Source: Epiperipatus broadwayi (Eukaryota > Onychophora > Udeonychophora > Euonychophora > Peripatidae). Taken from it: DNA of 64,000 nt. Location: positions 2,420,001-2,484,000 of the forward strand of contig JAQFVV010012395.1 in assembly GCA_028023455.1 (NCBI GenBank), given 5' to 3'. Of this stretch, positions 35,971 to 48,389 are shown piece by piece. Under the pieces are notes generated by a model. That model was given only the letters and a program-made list of their open reading frames with translations, ran no database searches and was not told the DNA's origin. Numbering within the stretch: the stretch's first letter is position 1; the number at the start of each line of letters is the position of its first letter. The position numbers and the translations under genes were made by a program.

Positions 35971-36596
35971 TGTTATACATTTCTGTTCAATTCTACACTT
36001 CTCCAGAACCCCCCCACCCCCACCCTTAAAAACCCTCTTATAAATATTCTAATATAATAGAAACAGTTACAAAAGCAAATGCTTATATATACCTATAATG
36101 TATACACACAGATTTCATATATTAAAAATAGGTTTTAAAATGTTATTTTCAACTCATTTAATCATTTAAAACTTAAAATTAAAGTACCTGTCATTTGTGT
36201 ATTGTCAGAATGTGAACAAGGCCAATATTATAACCAGTTTTATGATAATAATTTTAATCTTTTCTCTATAAAAAAAATTAATAATAAGATTATATACAAA
36301 TATATAATATAATATTACAAATTACCCTTTCCAAGCTTCAAATTTAGTTAAACATTGAAAATGAAAAACGATTATCCTTATTTACATACATTATGTATAA
36401 TATAAGCATCTGGTAGCTATTGAATTTTTGATTAAAAAATAAGATTTTGGGCTTAGCAAAGTTAATAAGGAGTTTGAAAGGTCAACTAAACTAAGAGCTT
36501 GGCAAGTAATATAATTTCTAATATTATTTAATATTCAGCTTAGATAACACTACATTATGTTGGACTATTTCCATCATTTAAGATTAAATGGATGAC
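35971..36596. other. AT-rich non-coding stretch with a C-rich tract
   Basis: A C-rich patch at about 36007-36026 (CCCCCCCACCCCCACCC) is the only notable feature. Confidence 0.5.
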
Positions 36597-36598
36597 TA

Positions 36599-36940
36599 AA
36601 AATTTTTAAACTTTATTTAAACTTTTCAAATACAAACAACTATTAGTGATAACACACAAATAGACAACAGAAATTAGTAACATTTTTAGTGGTAATATTC
36701 TTCACTGTTTTCTGGTGTTGTTGGTCTGATCAGTGACAATATTTGCATAGGAATCAAACTGCTGCAAGTATTACTCCTAGGCAAATATTGTCATTGGATA
36801 AGTCAGCAACAGAGGAAGAAGAGTGGACAATAATTTCACTCGAAATGTTGTGTAATGTACTAAACTGTATTGTCTATTGGTATGTTATTACTAACAGTTG
36901 TTTGTATTTGAAAAGTTTAAACAAAGTTTAAAATTTTCTA
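36599..36940. mobile_element. Foldback (inverted-repeat) element, MITE-like
   Basis: Left arm (36599-36752) and right arm (36775-36940) are inverted copies. Left reads AAACTTTATTTAAACTTTTC and AATACAAACAACTATTAGTG; the reverse complement of the right arm reads AAACTTTGTTTAAACTTTTC and AATACAAACAACTGTTAGTA. The arms close at CAATATTTGCATAGGA/TCCTAGGCAAATATTG around a loop of about 22 nt. Small indels occur near mid-arm. No clear target duplication. The 62-aa ORF through the right arm is incidental. Confidence 0.8.
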
Positions 36941-38944
36941 GACATACAATTTTTAATGATAATTGATATAATAGATTCAACATATTATCACATCTAAAAT
37001 ACCATCATCACAAAGCTTCAGGTTATAATAACGCTGCATTGTCTTGGGGAATATATATATATATATTATAACCTAAATAAATGAGAGAGAGAGAGAAATA
37101 TATAATAAAATATATATAATAAAAAGGTGATGAGACTAATGATGATTAATATGACAAAACTAGTAATCTATTTGGGCTAAGCTCAGTTGTTGGTTAGATA
37201 ACAATCACTTTTGCTTCCGAGACATCTATTAAGATAAAAGGAAATTTCAAAGCATCAATAATATGCAAAATTATAGAACAAATGAATAACTGGAAGAGGA
37301 AAAACTTCACTCTAGCCTATATAACACTTATAAAATATAAATTTCCCCTATCAAAATATATTCTCTGAGCAATAAATAATTTGCATTTAAAATAACATGT
37401 TCTGAAAATTTTTATGTCCATTTAAAATATCCTAAATAACAAATATTAATCACCAAAGTATTTAATAGCAAGATTTAATCTACTCTATTCTTGTAGAGTA
37501 TAAATGCAGTGTACTTTTCTAATAGTACAATAAATAATAATGAATTTCTTTTGCCACCACTAGAATTATAATATAAATGAAATGATTAATGATTAATAAT
37601 ACAATGAATAATGATCTCAGGGTTCTTCTTCAAAATTTTTAGAAAGCATACTGTTGCCAAATAAATGACAGACATTCTGGAAGACTGTAGGAGATATATA
37701 CTTCTCTTATAAGCTAATGTATCCTAATATACTATAATAACAATAATCATTACATAAAAAAGTGTTTAATCTACTTGACAATTACATAAATAAATTATAC
37801 AAAATTAGAAAATTATAGCTTTTTGTTGAGGATACCACTCAAAATAATAAAAAGAAAGAGTATCTTTGTATATCTTTCTACTACCCCATCAACAACACAA
37901 TAAAATAATTAATTTTGATTTCTGTACTTTTATTAATAAATGAATAATTAATGTGCAGTCTGAAAAAATGGATCAAATAATCCCAAGCAAGAATAAATAA
38001 ATATGTATTTCTTTTGATTATAATTCCATCTTGGAATTGAAGCATTTATGAAATATCTGCATTTTTAGTAACATTGAGATATTGGATCTGCATAAAATCA
38101 ATTATCTGATTTACCAAGATTTCTGTTATAAATAAGAGTTGTGAACACAAGAGAAATTTCATATAGAAAAAACAGAAACTAGATTTAAATACTAACAATA
38201 CATTTATTCATGTTTAAATACAACATAATCAAAATTGTCCCCACACCTCTGATAGTACCACAACTCTTAGTTAAGTTTAGCCTGTAGCCTTCTCGTACCA
38301 TCATCATTAGCCATCTCTGGTAACTCCATACAAACCATGCACAAGTGGCTCTTTTGAAATAAATAATTGCATTTGATTTTAGGCTTGGAATGATTTGATA
38401 ATGATTAATCATGTATATAAAATATATAGAGTACACATAAATTAGTGTAAGCTGCCATTACCTTTCCACATTGTAAGAGCCAATAGATAATATCTAAATT
38501 ATATTTGTGAGCTATTCAATCTCTCTATTTTATATCATGTTACAATAAACTCATATTATATTTGATTAACATACATCTGTCTTGTGATTCAGAGTCATTT
38601 GTTTAAATTATTCCTTTAGTTATCTAATTAAATAAGTTACTATTATGGCAAATATTATTAATTACTTAGATTTGTAGAATAGAGATGTATCCATGTTTTG
38701 TTCCCTAAGATTGAACCCAGAACCATGAGATCATGCTAAGCATATATTTAACAATAATTGTGTACCAAATAAATAAGTAATAGATGTCCTAGTAATATGC
38801 TTAGTGATAGAAAACCCTGAAAAAAAGAGTTCTTACCCAGTCCCTGAGCTACGCTGAGCTGGTTAAAGAATGAAAAGCAGGGTGATATTGAGGATGTTAA
38901 TTAGATGATGGAGCTTAGAAGTCTAAATAGGGGTTTAAACTAGG
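36941..38944. other. AT-rich non-coding stretch
   Basis: Includes (AT)n and GAGAGAGAG near 37,050-37,095. The 83-aa minus-strand ORF (38185-38436) shows no motif. Nothing else recognised. Confidence 0.5.
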
Positions 38945-39290
38945 GATGTGGGCCTCACACCAAAATGTATGGGTACTGAACTGGGTTCAGACCCATATGA
39001 CTATATAAGCTATTGAGCTTAGATTAAAAATATTGTGTTTTCAATTTTATTCTCAGTTTTGTAGTTAAGTAGAGATAAAAGGTGGCTGCTGGAGGGTTGC
39101 ATTAGATCCTAAGATCTAGGTGCAGTGCTCTCAGATCCAAAGCTCCTCAAAAGACCACAATCCAGAAACTAGTCTGGAGATATTGGATGAGTAGGCACTA
39201 GATAGGGATTTTATGCACAATCCTTCTGGCATCCATTGATTACTCTGGTTGGCACTGAGTGGCACTACTGTATGGAGAGTTTTGCCTGTT
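38945..39290 (+). repeat. Dispersed repeat A, copy 4 (long form)
   Basis: Collinear with copy 3, including the CTATATAAG box, GGTGGCTGCTGGAGGG and the CCAGAAACTAGTCTGG hairpin, but with the CACTGATG segment of the core deleted near 39140. Confidence 0.8.
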
Positions 39291-39429
39291 TTAATATTAA
39301 TTTTTATTTATTATTTTACTTAAAATGATTAAATACTATATTCCAAATTGAAAATATGCCAAAGTAATTCTATGTAAAAAAATATCTACTTTATCCTGAA
39401 AAAGGTTGAAAAATAAAAAGATTGCTTTA

Positions 39430-39530
39430 GTCAAGCATTGTTAGCCGAGAGGTCATCGCACCTGCCTTGCAAGCAAGTAGTTGGTTGCAGAGGGGTGTGG
39501 GTTCGCATCCCGGTCCTATGACATATGAAA
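39430..39530 (+). mobile_element. tRNA-derived SINE with 15-bp target duplication
   Basis: A compact unit of about 100 bp with Pol III promoter boxes: A box TAGCCGAGAGG (39442-39452) and B box GGTTCGCATCC (39500-39510). The anticodon-like arm CCTGC-CTTGCAA-GCAAG is followed by a long variable-arm-like insert (AGTTGGTTGCAG). It ends in a short A tail and is bracketed by the perfect 15-bp duplication AAAAAGATTGCTTTA (39415-39429 and 39531-39545). These are hallmarks of LINE-mediated insertion. The D-arm and long variable arm resemble tRNA-Leu/Ser, while the loop would read TGC. Confidence 0.85.
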
Positions 39531-39545
39531 AAAAAGATTGCTTTA

Positions 39546-40226
39546 TCCCATATATTATACATAAAAATATTCATAATTTTATCTGTTTTTCCTTGTAAAA
39601 TTCTACTATATATAATTAAATTTTTTCAATTTTTCAAAAAAAAAAAAAAATCAATTTGAATTTTTATAATTTCAAGAATGGATTTCATAAATGCAAAGGA
39701 ATCCTATTATAAATTTCAAAGTTCAACATTATTGACCTCTTTAAATATATTAAATAAAACTGATGATGGAATTAAATAACTTGATGTGATTTATATTCTC
39801 TAAAATGAATAAAATAAATTCTTTATGAAATTTCACGTCATGGCTTCAATGAAACTGAGGTCCAATATATTATGCTAAGAAAAATAATATAGAACAAACC
39901 CATGTTTCTAATAATGAATATTAAATAAGTAGAATAATGGTCTGGTTTTCTTCAGATTATTATGATATTATAGTATATTGAAAATTGACCCAAATTTTTC
40001 TAAGACTTAGTCCAAATAAGTGGTCTTAATAAAATTTTCAAAAATAGATTCTAAATATTTACTTCTCTTTTTAGAAAATAATATAATTCTTATAAACTTA
40101 TTATAATTGAATATTATAAAAAGGTAAAATTAAAGTTCAAAAGTTTTATAATGCATTAAGCATGCTTTTGTTAGATTACTGCTAGAATCATAGTACTGTT
40201 TAAGGTTTAGCAGTTACAATTATGCC
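39546..40226. other. AT-rich non-coding stretch
   Basis: Contains an A14-like run near 39,637. Nothing else recognised. Confidence 0.5.
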
Positions 40227-40954
40227 AATTAAACTGAGAGAGTGCAAATCTCTCAAGCGCTTATGACTATCACCAGCCAATCAGATCAAGCACTGAGACA
40301 GAGAATTTTACAAAAAAAAAAAGTGGTTCCACCTTTTTCTTTACTTGTCTTTCTATATATTCAAGCCAGTCTAAAATACTTAAATCTGAAAGCGTGGATC
40401 TTAAATATCTTCACACTCAACACACTGAGTTCAAATTACAAACATACAGTGTGAAATCTTTCGATTTACTATGCAGTAGTTTATCGATGTTATAACATGC
40501 AGCAATGTATGTAAATAATATTTATTTTTATAAAGCACAGACGGTATTGAAATTAAACTGAGAGAGTGCAAATCTCTCCAGCGCTTATGACTATCACCAG
40601 CCAATCAGATCAAGCACTGAGACAGATAATTTCACAAGAAAAAGGTGGTTCCACCTTCTTCTTTACTTGTCTTTCTATATATCCAAGCCAGTCTAAAGTT
40701 CTTAAATCTGAAAGCATAAATCTTAAATATCTTCACACTCAACACACTGAGTTCAAATTACAAAATACAGCGTGAAATCTTTCGATTTACTATAGTTTAT
40801 CGATGTTATAACTTGCAGCAACGTATGTAAATAATATTTATTTTTATAAAGCGCAGACGGTATTGAAATTAAACTGAGAGAGTGCAAATCTCTCAAGCGC
40901 TTATGACTATCACCAGCCAATCAGATCAAGCACTGAGACAGAGAATTTCACAAG
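40227..40954 (+). repeat. Satellite array, 2.3 copies of about 320 bp
   Basis: Monomers start at 40227, 40551 and 40867 with AATTAAACTGAGAGAGTGCA and include CCAGCCAATCAGATCAAGCA, TTCACACTCAACACACTGAG and CGATTTACTATR. Periods are 324 and 316 bp; the third copy stops after about 88 bp at CACAAG. The 69-70 aa ORFs in the first two copies arise from the repeat. Confidence 0.9.
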
Positions 40955-41183
40955 CCAATATATATTGTAACCTTATATATTTAGTCCATGAAGGGGTTAA
41001 ATAAATAGATAGTACTTAAAATTTATTTTAATTCAAATAAATATAGCTTTTTAATATAAAAGCGTTACCATTTCTAAGCTATATAAAATCTTAACTAGGC
41101 ACTTTAAATTATTAATAAAATATTGTTAAATATGTTTAAATGATAATTGCTAAAGAATATCAATTAACTGACTTAATAATTGT

Positions 41184-41430
41184 TTAAAATCCAAATTTGA
41201 TGAGTTAAACTTGGATAAAAATTAGTTGAAGTGTCTTATATTTTGAGTTAGTTGTAGTATGAAAAGTTTTATTTTGCTATTTATCAAAATATGATTTATT
41301 AGTCTGTGTTAAAATCCAAATTTGATGAGTTAAACTTGGATAAAAAGTTAGTTAAAGTGTCTTATATTTTGAATTAGTTGTACGTAAAGTTTTATTTTGC
41401 TATTTGTCAAATATGATTTATTAATCTGTG
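41184..41430 (+). repeat. Tandem duplication, 125-bp unit
   Basis: TTAAAATCCAAATTTGATGA starts at 41184 and 41309, and both copies continue to TTATTARTCTGTG with a few substitutions and small deletions in the second. Confidence 0.85.
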
Positions 41431-42358
41431 TTAAAATGCATTTACAATAGTAGCTAATAAAGTATTAGTGAATTCATGTAAAATCTACTTGAAATTAGAA
41501 TTTAATGTGTTAAGTTTAAGGAAAGCTAGTTTAAAATAGGTTTTATCTTAAATGAATTTTAGAAAGTAAATTTTGTTTGCTGCCTTTAAAATACTGACTA
41601 TTAATTTGCAGTAAACTGCCTATTTTTTTAAATCATGTCTAGTATACATGTGTGTGCAGATATTGGGACACAAGCATTAAAAGAGGGAAGTTTAAAAAGA
41701 GTTGTTCAAAAGTATTAATTATTTTTAAAAGATAATATATTTTATGAATGGTATTTGAATATTAAATAATTAATGATAATCTTAAAGAATTCTTAAAATA
41801 AAAAAGTATTTGTTTTAAAGTAAAAGATATTGGATTAAAATTAAATATTTTTTTATTTGGCAATTAAATAAAGTTATTATATTTAACTTTGTTATTTGTC
41901 TATCTAGATATCACATATTTAAAATTTATTCCTTGGATGTCTTAATTAGTCAATGGTCAAGATTAAATCTATAAATATGCAACCTAATTAATAAAGGGCT
42001 AAAATTGTTAATCAATATTAAGAAACCCACCCCAATATTCAATGTTATTCAAATAAGTCTATTCTGCCAGTACATGTTCACCTGCCTGTAAATAATATCT
42101 CACTGGAAAATGCAAAAGCTGTATTGTTACAAATAAAATTATAAAGTATTGTGAATATCAAAATATGTTGGAGACAGCTAAACTGAAAAGTTATAGATAT
42201 ATTTAATTTACCAGTTCTATAGATTTTTTTAATTTCAAATTTTTGCTATCAAATCATTTTATTAACAATGAATTAGTTATACATATGCTAATTATTATTA
42301 TTAATGATATTGTCTTATATTTTTCTAAATGTTTTATTTTAGAAGAAAAATAATTTGT
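41431..42358. other. AT-rich non-coding stretch
   Basis: Nothing recognised upstream of the nested LTR element. Confidence 0.5.
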
Positions 42359-42791
42359 TGAGATGGTATTTTCTGCCATCTCATATATATATATTGTAAC
42401 GATATATAAATATGTCGTTACATTAAATTGAAATAAAAACTTTTAAGTTCGCAAATAAAAATAAATGTATTAAAAAAAAAAAAAAAAACTAAACGCTAAA
42501 ATTAAAATGTTTGTTAAATGTATATATTCACACAGATGCCAAACTTTAAAATTTTTTTTTTTTTTAAATAAAAAAAAAAGGTATTTAAACGTACTTTTTT
42601 GATAAAAAAAATAAAAGATTTAAATATAAAAATATTTTGATAAAGAAATAACGTAAGTTAAAATAAAAACAGGTATTAATTAAGTCCTGTAATCTGTAAA
42701 TGGAAATGATTGTTTATTAATTATCCAAAAGCTGTGTAATTAAAAGGTCAGATGAAAAGTTAGATAAGAGAATAAAGAGAAATTAGCTTGA

Positions 42792-43045
42792 CCAATAGAA
42801 GCACCAAGCCTCAGCCCAGACCCGAATGAAAAGGATGGATTAGTGACGTTTTGTTGGTTGAATCTGTGTGGATACTATAAAAGGAGAGATACAGTTTTCC
42901 TGAGAGTTTTTCTGGCTTGTTTTTGAGGGTCATGATAGGACGCACATATCACACTCTCTCTCTATTTTAAAAATGAACTGACTGTGATACCAAAATGAAC
43001 CAGCTAATGCTACCTCCGGAACATCTGACCGGGTTTTCAAATAAA
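42792..43045 (+). promoter_or_regulatory. LTR promoter and poly(A) signal, copy 1
   Basis: CCAAT (42792-42796), a strong TATAAAAG box (42876-42883), a pyrimidine-rich CACTCTCTCTC stretch and the poly(A) signal AATAAA (43040-43045) lie within 260 bp. This U3-R arrangement supports the LTR reading. Confidence 0.6.
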
Positions 43046-44834
43046 GACTCCATGGAAATTTACATCAAGAGCAGTAATTCTTCTACTGTAAGCTATTGAC
43101 GTGAACTCTAAAATTTAAAAATAATTAAGAACTTTCGTTCAAGCTTATGAACTTCTATCTGACTTTTAAGTTTAAAATCAATTGAAAATGTTTAAATTTA
43201 TATGTTTTGTGTTGATAAACATCACTTCCATTTTATTATTTTTTATTTGTATTAATACTTATCATATAAATTATTTAAATGCATGAAATTTAAAGTTGGG
43301 TATAGACGTTGCATAGATTCGTTAGCAGTTAATTATGTTGCTGTTTCATGGTTGATTGGAATATATAAGTCATCAATGTCTCTGTGGCATCTTACAATGA
43401 ATGCTAGTGGGTTTTTGTATTCCCTATGCAATTGACATTATCGATGATTTTGTATTTTGATTGGTTGTGTTTATTTTGAGATATTTTTGACCACGAACTC
43501 TGTGCGGCCGATCTATACTCGACATTATAAAACAAATTGTATAAAATTCATCTGTGTGAACATAATAAATGTTAAATTTAAGTCGGGCATGAATGGCTGT
43601 ATAGATTTGTAAAGTTATATATAGTTTAAGGGAGGGTAATCTTAGGTTATTCATTTTGTAGTTGAATTGGCTCAATGGATTGGATATATTTGTGTAATTA
43701 GTAGATGTAGTATGAGATCCGCTACGGGCAGGATTGCATATATATGCCACACATCTTCTGTTTGCCTATGGATGGGTTTGTAAGTCAGCAAAGGACCACA
43801 GTCCATTTCCTATGGAGTTTTTTTATTATTGTTCTACTCGCCAACAGATGTAGCATTCCTGTTGGTGGAGAGACAATGCCTTCTCTAACTCTACTTACTG
43901 TTCAGATGTACATTCATGACAGTATAGTATTTTGTGTTGTCGTATTTTCATGCTACATTGAATACATAAATGTATCAGATGGATTGACGCCATTTTGACT
44001 GCGAACTTTTGGCCTAAGGTTAAATAAGGGAAAGAATATTTTCTTGTCAAATACAATCTATATAGTCTATTCATACTCGACTCACTAAATAAATATTGAA
44101 TTCATTATGGCAAGCTATTTAAATGTAAAATTAAAGATTAATATAAAAATCTAAAATGTTAAACTTATTCCTCAAATTAGAATGATTTTATATGTGTGTA
44201 AAAAATATTTTTATGTGTTAATTTCTGGCAGTGGTTTTTATTTTTTTTATATTTAAGATATAAAGTTATATTTTATAATCCCTGCTGTTCCACTGAGCTA
44301 GTGACTTGGGCTAACGATCTGAATATTTAAATAAAGTGGAATCTTAACAGCGCATATCTGCCTACTTTACAAATTTTTCTAGGCTCAAATGCCTAGATGG
44401 CGCCCTGTGTAGTGCAGATTGCGGTAGATTCGATCTCCACTTACTTTCAATATATAAATATGTCATTACATTAAATTGAAATAAAAACTTTTAAGTTCGC
44501 AAATAAAAATAAATGTATTAAAAAAAAAAAAAAAACTAAACGCTAAAATTAAAATGTTTGTTAAACATATATATTCACACAGATGCCAAACTTTAAAAAT
44601 ATTTTTTTTTAAATAAAAAAAAGGTATTTGAACGTACTTTTTTGATAAAAAAATAAAAGATTTAAATATAAAAATATTTTAATAAAGAAATAACATAAGT
44701 TAAAATAAAAACAGGTATTAATTAAGTCCTGTAATCTGTAAATGGAAATGATTGTTTATTAATTATCCAAAAGCTGTGTAATTAAAAGGTCAGATGAAAA
44801 GTTAGATAAGAGAATAAAGAGAAATTAGCTTGAC

Positions 44835-45088
44835 CAATGAAAGCACCAAGCCTCAGCCCGGACCCGAATGAAAAGGATGGATTAATGACATTTTGTTGGT
44901 TGAATCTGTGTGGATACTATAAAAGGAGAAATACAGTTTTCCTGAGAGTTTTTCTGGCTTGTTTTTGAGGGTCATGATAGGACGCACATATCACACTCTC
45001 TCTCTATTTTAAAAATGAACTGACTGTGATACCAAAATGAACCAGCTAATGCTACCTCCGGAACATCTGACCGGGTTTTCAAATAAAG
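44835..45088 (+). promoter_or_regulatory. LTR promoter and poly(A) signal, copy 2
   Basis: Same arrangement as in copy 1: CCAAT, TATAAAAG (44918-44925), CACTCTCTCTC and AATAAA, with the boxes unmutated in both copies. Confidence 0.6.
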
Positions 45089-48000
45089 ACTCCATGGAAA
45101 TTTACATCAAGAGAAGTAATTCTTCTACTGTAAGCTATTGACGTGAACTCTAAAATTTAAAAATAATTAAGAACTTTCATTCAAGCTTATGAACTTCTAT
45201 CTGACTTTTAAGTTTAAAATCAATTGAAAATGTTTAAATTTATATGTTTTGCATTGATAAAGATCATTTCCATTTTATTATTTTTTATTTGTATTAATAC
45301 TTATCGTATAAATTATTTAAATGCATGAAATTTAAAGTTGGGTATAGACGTTGCATAGATTCGTTAGCGGTTAATTATGTTGCTGTTTCATAGTTGATTG
45401 GAATATATAAATCATCAATGTCTCTGTGGCATCTTACAATGAATGCTAATGTGTTTTTGTATTCCCTATGCAATTTACATTATCGATGATTTTGTATTTT
45501 GATAGGTTGTGTTTATTTTGAGATGTTTTTGACCGCGGAATCTGTGCAGCCGATCTATACTCAACATTATAAAACAAATTGTATAAAATTCATCTGTGCG
45601 AACATAATAAATGTTAAATTTAAGTCGGGCATAAATGGCTGTATAGATTTGTAAAGTTATATATAGTTTAAGGGAGGGTAATCTTAGGTTATTCTTTCGT
45701 AGATGAATTGGCTCAATGGATTGGATATATTTGTGTAATTAGTAGATGTAGTATGAGATCCGCTATGGGCAGGATTGCATATATATGGGACACACCTTCT
45801 GTTTGCCTATGGATGGGTTTGTAAGTCGGCAAAGGACCGCAGTCCATTTCCTATGGAATTTTTTGTTTATTGTTCTACTCGCCAACAGATGTAGCATTCC
45901 TGTTGGTGGAGAGACAATGTCTTCTCTAACTCTACTTACTGTTCAGATGTACATTCTGACAGTATAGTATTTTGTGTTGTCGTATTTTCATGCTACATTG
46001 AATACATAAATGTATCAGATGGATTGACGCCGTTTTGACTGCGAACTTTTGGTCTAAGGTTAAATAAGGGAAAGAATATTTTCTTGTCAAATACAATCTA
46101 TATAGTCTATTCATACTCGACTCACTAAATAAATATTGAATTCATTATGGCAAGCTATTTAAATGTAAAATTAAAGATTAATATAAAAATCTAAAATGTT
46201 AAACTTATTCCTCAAATTAGAATGATTTTATATGTGCATAAATAAATATTTTTATGTGTTAATTTCTGGAAGTGGCTTTTATTTTTTTATATTTAAGATA
46301 TAAAGTTATTTTTTATAATCTCTGCTGTTCCACTGAGCTAGTGACTTGGGCTAACGATCTGAATATTTAAATAAAGTGGAATCTTAACAGCGCGTATCTG
46401 CCTACTTTACAAATTTTTCTAGGTTCAAATGCTTAGATGGCGCCCTGTGTAGTGAAGATTGCGGTAGATTCGATCTCCACTTACTTTCCAATCGTTACAA
46501 TATATATATGTTATTTTTTAATAAAAGTGTGTAATTGCAAAAATATTTTAAAATAATAATCTTTGAAATTTTTTTTAAAGGTTTTTTTTTATTTAAAAAA
46601 AAAACAGAATTTCTTCCTTTTATTAATTTATTTAAATCCATTATAACTCAAGATAAAATTAAATCTTGAGATTTTGTTTATATTAAGTTTTTTTTTATTG
46701 TAATTCTTGGGAAAACATGGGTTGGGGCAAATTATAGATTTTTGCAATTAATTCTATTGTCGAAACTTGAGATACTAAAAGTATCTATTGTGCTAATCGA
46801 AGAGGAATTTTTCCATTAATTAAAAATGCAATGAGAATAAAAGGACAGAAATTAGAAGTGTCATAATGCATCTAAAAATAAAATGCTAGGTATGATTCCT
46901 GTTTGTTGAAAAACATAAATTACAGAATTTGCTTTTGTTTGATAGATTGAAAAAGAGATTAGAAAAATATATATTGGAAAAAAGATATATAAAATCTCTA
47001 GAACTTTTACTAAAAAAGAGTAGTATTAACCAGCAAGAAAATGTTCTCTGGGTAGAGGACATTGAACATTTCCCCCTCAAGGAAATACACATTTCACAGC
47101 CACATCTGGAGCCACCCTAGCAATTGTCAACTATAGAAAGGATGGATTGAGCAAGCTAGTCAGGGCTTGCCAAAAAGCCAGTGGACAAAACAAAGGATTC
47201 ATGCTAGCAATTTCAGGACTGATATATAAGGAGACTACCCATATGATGAAAGGGAAACAGATGATCAATCAGTGTAAATATGAACTTTTACTTAAAAAAC
47301 TTTTATTCTGAGTAGTATAATAGAATTGTAGAAGCCATTAACTGAGTTAGTTGTACATAAAAGTTTCAACAATAGAGTGTGGGGTTTTTAAGAGGAATTG
47401 TTTTTCATGTTATGTTGGTAGAATTGAAAAAAGGGGGCATAATATTTTTACCATTTTAGTTAAAAATTATGTATAATTTTATTTTATTGTGTTCAATAGT
47501 TGTATAGTTTGAGTTCTAAAAAAATGTCAACTGCCAATCTAGAATAACAAACAGGGGGAAAAGATCACTTGAGTGTTCCAACTATAAGTGAACACAGAAA
47601 TTTTGTGTTGGAACCTGGTTATGTGAAAGGGATGTTTGACAGCTGTAAGCAAACAATGGATACTTGCTCTGCCATTAAAGGATTTGAATATAATTATTTA
47701 TCGTGAAATGTAAAGATTTGGATGGTGGAAGATAGTTCCCATTCTAAATTAACCTACAGACACATCTATTTGGACAGGTCTCCAGAATAAACCTGGATCA
47801 CTGTTGTTCATAAGTTTTGTGTGGCACATGTTCCCTCAGGAAGTAGATATAAAACATTTAATAATGGATCATATTAATTAAAAAGGAAAATGGGATTGGA
47901 GTTGGGAAAGAAGTTAGTATTAAAAAATGAATATAATAAATATTTAAACCATACTTAAATACCTCTGTCTTTAATTTCTCTTATAATGTTAACAACTAAG

Positions 48001-48389
48001 TGTCCATCTGGTTCAAACAAAGTATAATTAGTAAATTTCATGTAATATTACATCTTAAAATTTATTATGTGACCACAGTAAGTAAAATAGATTATCACTA
48101 TGATCATTGAAGATTTTCTTGATCTAATGCTAGGCTATATGCCTAGTGGCACCCTCCTAAAAGTCATTGTAACTTTTGTAATCTTAAAAATTTTGTGGAC
48201 TGAGTGTTGATTTCTAGTGGCACATTGACCTGTAAGTTGGAAACATGGAAAATGGCTTCCCAATGTGTACTGCCCATTAATGTAGTAAATGACCTGTGTA
48301 AGTGAAGAATTAGTTAAGGGATATTTAGGAATTAATAAGTGAAAAAGTGTTTGGGGGGGGGTTGAATTTTGAAATACTTTAATGAATAA

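Larger units (their letters stand above)
42395..46499 (+). mobile_element. Tandem LTR-LTR unit without interior, nested in an LTR
   Basis: Two head-to-tail copies of about 2.05 kb (42395-44449 and 44450-46499). The outer ends are the inverted pair TGTAACGAT and ATCGTTACA. At the central junction both inner ends are lost: copy 1 stops at ACTTTCA and copy 2 resumes at ATATATAAATATG. Each copy has an LTR-like promoter and a poly(A) signal. The flanks are an (AT)n run on both sides, so an ATAT duplication is possible but not provable. Copies differ at scattered sites, many at CpG. The best reading is a retroelement that lost its interior, leaving two LTRs. Confidence 0.7.
42359..48222 (+). repeat. 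5' LTR of the nested element, interrupted
   Basis: Bases 42359-42394 and 46500-48222 together match the right LTR, including TTTATTAATTTATTTAAATCC, GAATAAAAGKACAGAAATTAG, GGAACCTGGT, GGACAGGYCTCCAGAAT and ATGATCATTGAAGAT. Proof of nesting is that the first 36 bp, ending in an (AT)n run, resume after the insertion at TATATATATGTTATTTT, as in the uninterrupted right LTR. Confidence 0.75.

Noticed and set aside
38700-38740. B-box-like GGGTTCAATCTT on the minus strand with a CATGGTTCTG context
   Set aside because: No A box at the right distance, no tail and no duplication; too weak to call a SINE.
44285-44449. tRNA-like text (GAGCTAGTGACTTGGGC, GATTCGATCTCC) near the end of each 2.05-kb unit
   Set aside because: The boxes are too far apart and no cloverleaf forms; part of the LTR.
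43744-45967. Similar ORFs in both LTR copies (MPHIFCLPMDGF... and MGHTFCLPMDGF...)
   Set aside because: The similarity follows from the duplicated DNA. Many differences change amino acids, and a frameshift alters the end of the second, so there is no sign of selection.
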